Shown here in pieces: positions 61,012-64,000 of a DNA stretch of 64,000 bases. Both the position numbers and the translations under genes were made by a program. The notes under the pieces were generated by a model that worked only from the letters and a program-made list of their open reading frames with translations, was not told the origin of the DNA and did not search any database. Origin of the DNA: Oceanicola sp. D3 (GTDB taxonomy: Bacteria; Pseudomonadota; Alphaproteobacteria; Rhodobacterales; Rhodobacteraceae); assembly GCF_006351965.1 (NCBI RefSeq), contig NZ_CP040932.1, positions 2,542,001 through 2,606,000 of the forward strand. The letters run 5' to 3'. Positions within the stretch are counted from its first letter, which is position 1. Each line of letters opens with the position of its first letter.

Positions 61012-61430
61012 CCCTCCGCCGCACTGCTCTTCTGGCGGTTCTGCTCGCGGCGGCCACCCTCGGCTGGTTTGCCGCTGATCTGAGGCGCCTGCTCGCAGGC
61101 CCGCAAACCCTGCTCTACCTGCGCTGCACGATGCCCGAAGCCGCGCCCAACGTCGTTGTCGACCCAGCCCCCGCAACGCTCGCCGTCAGTTGGCAGGGGG
61201 GCAGCGTGTCTGCCAGCCTCTGGGAGCATTGCGGCAACCGCCCGCTGCCGCTGGCGGGCTACCCCACCGAAGCGCCGGTGCCCACCACCGTCACGCTCCG
61301 CAGCGGAGGCCGTGATGCGCAACTGGTGCTGGAGCCTTTCAGCCATATTCAGGCCGATGGCACCGGGCGTGCGGCCATGGTCCACGTCGATTTCACCGAT
61401 CCGCTCCGTCTGGAGCATGACAGCCTCTAA
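61008..61430 (+). CDS. Unknown 140-aa membrane-anchored periplasmic protein
   Basis: It starts in an ATGA overlap with the 277-aa gene. The N-terminus has one hydrophobic segment (LLAVLLAAATLGWFAADL), either an uncleaved anchor or a signal peptide, and the rest is a beta-rich periplasmic domain with two Cys (Cys40 in LRCTMPEA and Cys75 in WEHCGNRP) that may form a disulfide. Small periplasmic partners of lytic enzymes look like this, but no family is recognised. Confidence 0.6.
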   Translation: MTLRRTALLAVLLAAATLGWFAADLRRLLAGPQTLLYLRCTMPEAAPNVVVDPAPATLAVSWQGGSVSASLWEHCGNRPLPLAGYPTEAPVPTTVTLRSGGRDAQLVLEPFSHIQADGTGRAAMVHVDFTDPLRLEHDSL

Positions 61431-61546
61431 CCATCGCGCCAGAAGCAGCCGCTCTTCGGGGGCTTCGCCCGCTCATCGCAGCTGCGAAGAGGGCCACAAG
61501 GCCCAATGAGCCGCCCCGAGACGCCGCGCCGCGCAAGCCGCGCGCC

Positions 61547-62551
61547 CTACCCCCGCCGCTCGCGCGGTTGCGGCCGGATCGGAATTTCCTTCAGCAACCC
61601 ACCCACGCCCATCGCGGCAAACTCATCCGGCCCCGGGATCATTCCGCAAGCCACCCGCTCCAACACCCAATCCGCACCATTCAGCGCGGGCGAACGGGCG
61701 CAGCCGGGCAGGCCGATCACCGGCATGTCACCCAGCGCGCCCAGAAACAGCAGATTGCCCGGGTCCACCGGCATGCCAAAGCGGTCAACCCGGCCCCCGG
61801 CCCGGCGCAGCGCCTCGGGGGCCACGTCATGGGCATCCGAGGTGGCCGAGCCGGTGAGGATCAACGCCAGATCGGCTTTGGTGCCTTGCAACGCATCGGC
61901 CACCGCGCCCGGCGCATGGGGCACCACCTCAACCGCCGTCACCGCAATCCCCAGCGCGTCCAGCCGCCCAACCACCGCAGCGCGGCCCTTTTCCGTCACG
62001 CTGGGCTTTTGCCCCGGCACCTCGGTCAGCACCACCGCCGCGCGGGCCAGCACCACGGGTGCCACCCGCATCGCCCCCCCCGCCACCTCCAGCGCCGCCT
62101 CCAGCGCCGCGCCCGGCACCGCATAGGGGATCACCTTCACCGTGCCCGTGAGCAGACCCTTGGTCACCCGGGTGAAGGGCGCGAGCGTGGCCAGCGTCAG
62201 CCCCGGGTCCACCGCGTTGATCGCCCGAACCTTCGCCGAATCCACCAGCAGCACGCCGGGGCCCGTGGCCTTGAAGTTCACCCTTCCTGTGTGCGGCACC
62301 GTCACCGTCAGCCCCGCCGCGCCCGGCTCGGGCACCGCCGCGCGGGCCAGCGCCTGCGCCGCCGCGTCCTCGGCCACATCACCCGGCTCCAGCCGCGCCA
62401 CCACAACCTCCGAAAGCCCCGCGTCCGCAAGCGCCGCCACGGCCTCGGCGTCCAGCACCGCGCCCTTCTTCAACACCCGCCCCCCCGCGCGCTGCGAATG
62501 CGCCAGCACCGCACCCTCCGCCTCGCGCAGCGGCACCGGGCCAAACCTCAT
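61547..62551 (-). CDS. Molybdopterin-binding MoeA/Mog-like protein
   Basis: A 334-aa protein. The N-terminal part (PVPLREAEGAVLAHSQRAGG, RVLKKGAVLDAEAVAALADA) resembles MoeA/CoxI-associated proteins. Residues about 170-320 form the MoaB/Mog molybdopterin-binding fold (LILTGSATSDAHDVAPEALR, VIGLPGCARSPALNGADWVL). ATG 62551 overlaps the xdhC-like stop by four bases. Together they likely mature a molybdenum hydroxylase such as CO/xanthine dehydrogenase; the enzyme itself is outside the window. Confidence 0.82.
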   Translation of the reverse strand: MRFGPVPLREAEGAVLAHSQRAGGRVLKKGAVLDAEAVAALADAGLSEVVVARLEPGDVAEDAAAQALARAAVPEPGAAGLTVTVPHTGRVNFKATGPGVLLVDSAKVRAINAVDPGLTLATLAPFTRVTKGLLTGTVKVIPYAVPGAALEAALEVAGGAMRVAPVVLARAAVVLTEVPGQKPSVTEKGRAAVVGRLDALGIAVTAVEVVPHAPGAVADALQGTKADLALILTGSATSDAHDVAPEALRRAGGRVDRFGMPVDPGNLLFLGALGDMPVIGLPGCARSPALNGADWVLERVACGMIPGPDEFAAMGVGGLLKEIPIRPQPRERRG

Positions 62552-63522
62552 TTGCGCCCCCTGAGCACCTCGGTCACCTGCGCCAGCACAGCCACCGCAA
62601 TCTCCGCCGGGCTCTTGGCGCCAATGTTCAGCCCCACCGGCGCATGGATGCGGGCGAGATCGGCCTCGCTGGCGCCCGCCGCGCTCAGTCGCTCCACCCG
62701 CTTGGCATGGGTTCGTGTGGAGCCAAGGCAACCGAGGTAAAAGCAGTCCGAGGCCAGCGCCGCCGCAATCGCCGGATCGTCGATCTTCGGGTCATGGGTC
62801 AGCGTCACCACCGCCGTGCGCGCATCCAGCCCCCAGCCTTCCAGCGCCTCATCGGGCCAATCATGGCTGATCGTGGTGCCGGGAAAGCGCTCTGGCGTGG
62901 CAAAGGCCTCGCGCGGATCCACAAGGTACGGGTCATAGCCCGCCATCTGCGCCATCGGCACGAGGAACTGCGCAATATGCACCGCACCCACCACCGCCAT
63001 CCTGAGCGGCGGGTTGTGAATGCTGACAAAGGTCTTGCCATCCTCCTCAAACCCCGAGCGGTCGGCGCGGAACCGCTCGGCAAAACCCTCCGGCCCCACC
63101 ACCCGGCTGCCCCAGCTTTCGGTATCCACCACATAGGCCACCGGCTGGCGGGCCATGATTGCGCCCACCACCTCGGCCAGCGCCGCCTCGCTCATGCCAG
63201 CACCGATCGGCTGCACCAAGATCCGGATCGTCCCGCCGCAGGCCAGCCCAACGCCGAAGGCCTCGTCATCGCTCACCCCATAGGTCAGCAACCGGCTCTC
63301 GCCGCGCTCCAGCGCCTCGAAAGCCTCGGCCACCACCGCGCCCTCCACGCAGCCGCCCGAAACCGAGCCCTCAAGCGCTCCGCCCCCCGAAATCGCCAGA
63401 TGCGAGCCAACGGGCCGGGGGGCCGAACCCCATGTCTCTACCACGGTCGCCAGCACCGCGCCCTCGCCCGCGCGATGCCAGTCCAGTGCAACAGCAGGAA
63501 TATTGTCGGAAATCTCAGCCAT
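62548..63522 (-). CDS. XdhC/CoxI-family molybdenum cofactor maturation protein
   Basis: A 324-aa protein with both XdhC domains. The N-terminal domain has ATVVETWGSAPRPVGSHLAI, GSVSGGCVEGAVV and GVGLACGGTIRI with the conserved Cys. The C-terminal Rossmann-like domain has VVGAVHIAQFLVPMAQMAGY, LVDPREAFATPERFP, LTHDPKIDDPAIAAAL and YLGCLGS. XdhC proteins bind Moco and insert it, after sulfuration, into target hydroxylases. ATG 63522 (MAEISDNIPAVALDW) follows GAGGAGGG. Confidence 0.9.
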   Translation of the reverse strand: MAEISDNIPAVALDWHRAGEGAVLATVVETWGSAPRPVGSHLAISGGGALEGSVSGGCVEGAVVAEAFEALERGESRLLTYGVSDDEAFGVGLACGGTIRILVQPIGAGMSEAALAEVVGAIMARQPVAYVVDTESWGSRVVGPEGFAERFRADRSGFEEDGKTFVSIHNPPLRMAVVGAVHIAQFLVPMAQMAGYDPYLVDPREAFATPERFPGTTISHDWPDEALEGWGLDARTAVVTLTHDPKIDDPAIAAALASDCFYLGCLGSTRTHAKRVERLSAAGASEADLARIHAPVGLNIGAKSPAEIAVAVLAQVTEVLRGRK

Positions 63523-63662
63523 CTTAAGGCCCTCCTCGCGGGCAGAACCTAGCACGCACACCGCAAATGTCTCGCCCACCTTGGTCGCATTCCGCTGCAG
63601 GCACACCCGCCAGCCCCGCAAGCGCGCAGCATGGCCAATGCCGGGCCGATGCCGGCCCTAGC

Positions 63663-64000
63663 TCAGCCCATCCAGCTTGCCTTGCGCTTGTCGAAAAACG
63701 CCGTGATCCCCTCCTGCGCCTCCGCGCTTTCCCAGCGAGTCACCAAGGCCTCCACACTGGTCTCCACCGCCTCGAACGAGGGCGCAGCGCCCAGACGCAG
63801 CGCCAGCGCCTTGGCCTCCGCCACCGCTCCGGGGGCACAGTCCAGATAGGGCGCAACATGCCGCTCCACCGCCGCGTCCAGCTCGCCCTCTGCCACCACT
63901 TCGGCCACAACGCCCAAAATGGCCGCCTCTTGCGCACCGAAGATCCGCGCACTCATGAACACCCGCCGCGCCATCGCCTCGCCCATCCGCGCCAGCACAT
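63663..64000 (-). CDS. Enoyl-CoA hydratase/isomerase family protein (partial, runs off right edge)
   Basis: Only the C-terminal 112 residues are visible. LARMGEAMARRVFMSARIFG, then AQEAAILGVVAEVVAEGELD are the typical helix and loop after the crotonase active site, and the end has SAEAQEGITAFFDKRKASWMG, the classical hydratase C-terminus. The oxyanion-hole and catalytic residues are outside the window, so hydratase and isomerase cannot be separated. The apparent ATG at 63998 is internal. Confidence 0.88.
   Translation of the reverse strand, partial: VLARMGEAMARRVFMSARIFGAQEAAILGVVAEVVAEGELDAAVERHVAPYLDCAPGAVAEAKALALRLGAAPSFEAVETSVEALVTRWESAEAQEGITAFFDKRKASWMG

Overview
The window looks like the chromosome of a marine Rhodobacterales bacterium (Roseobacter/Paracoccaceae group). 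The reasons are the high-GC coding, the trgA-trgB-cysK tellurite-resistance locus known from Rhodobacter, an AcuI-type acryloyl-CoA reductase, a BCCT transporter, DUF6552- and DUF4112-like proteins, and an infC that appears to start with AUA. No database search was possible; family names come from motifs and recalled family features.

Bases 1-23200 are accessory DNA. From the left come the 3'-truncated end of a ParB-domain gene with an operator-like palindrome, a LysR regulator divergent from an SDR/small membrane protein pair, and an IS1182-type element. A mobile-element core follows: prim-pol/helicase protein, HTH protein, short hypothetical, sigma-region-4-like protein, Com-like zinc ribbon and a 721-aa unknown on the minus strand. 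On the plus strand are a small ORF, DUF2924, large serine recombinase and HTH protein, all joined by 4-base overlaps. Next is a defence operon: an orphan Phd-type antitoxin whose ribosome site lies in a 10-bp hairpin, then hsdM-hsdS-ptuA-ptuB-hsdR with every junction a 4-base start/stop overlap, then a GIY-YIG/DUF4357 protein. A two-gene Septu-like module (SMC/RecF-like ATPase plus HNH protein) is therefore embedded in a type I restriction-modification operon. The region stops at the 3' end of tRNA-Ser(GGA).

Bases 23200-42160 are mostly core genes: two small HEMVH metallopeptidase-like proteins, then trgA-trgB-cysK-mscS-alaX, photolyase, a VWA protein, BCCT transporter, universal stress protein, acuI, sufE, a lipoprotein, rnd, purM-purN and a CAU-anticodon tRNA.

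Bases 42270-45560 hold a likely type VI secretion cargo module: a DUF4123 adaptor, a 480-aa protein with a hydrophobic C-terminus (candidate pore-forming effector) and a polytopic membrane protein (candidate immunity).

Bases 45600-64000 are again largely core: TPR-methyltransferase, EnvZ-like kinase, metallo-beta-lactamase-fold hydrolase, tRNA-Asn, a two-subunit CoA-transferase, a ThDP enzyme, small regulators, ndk, an ABC-F protein, cold-shock protein, a striking Ala/Glu-repeat membrane-anchored protein, infC, an overlapping pair that may be a lytic enzyme with its partner, and MoeA-like/XdhC maturation genes. The window ends inside an enoyl-CoA hydratase gene. An intergenic repeat with a covarying hairpin occurs twice, each time between convergent genes.
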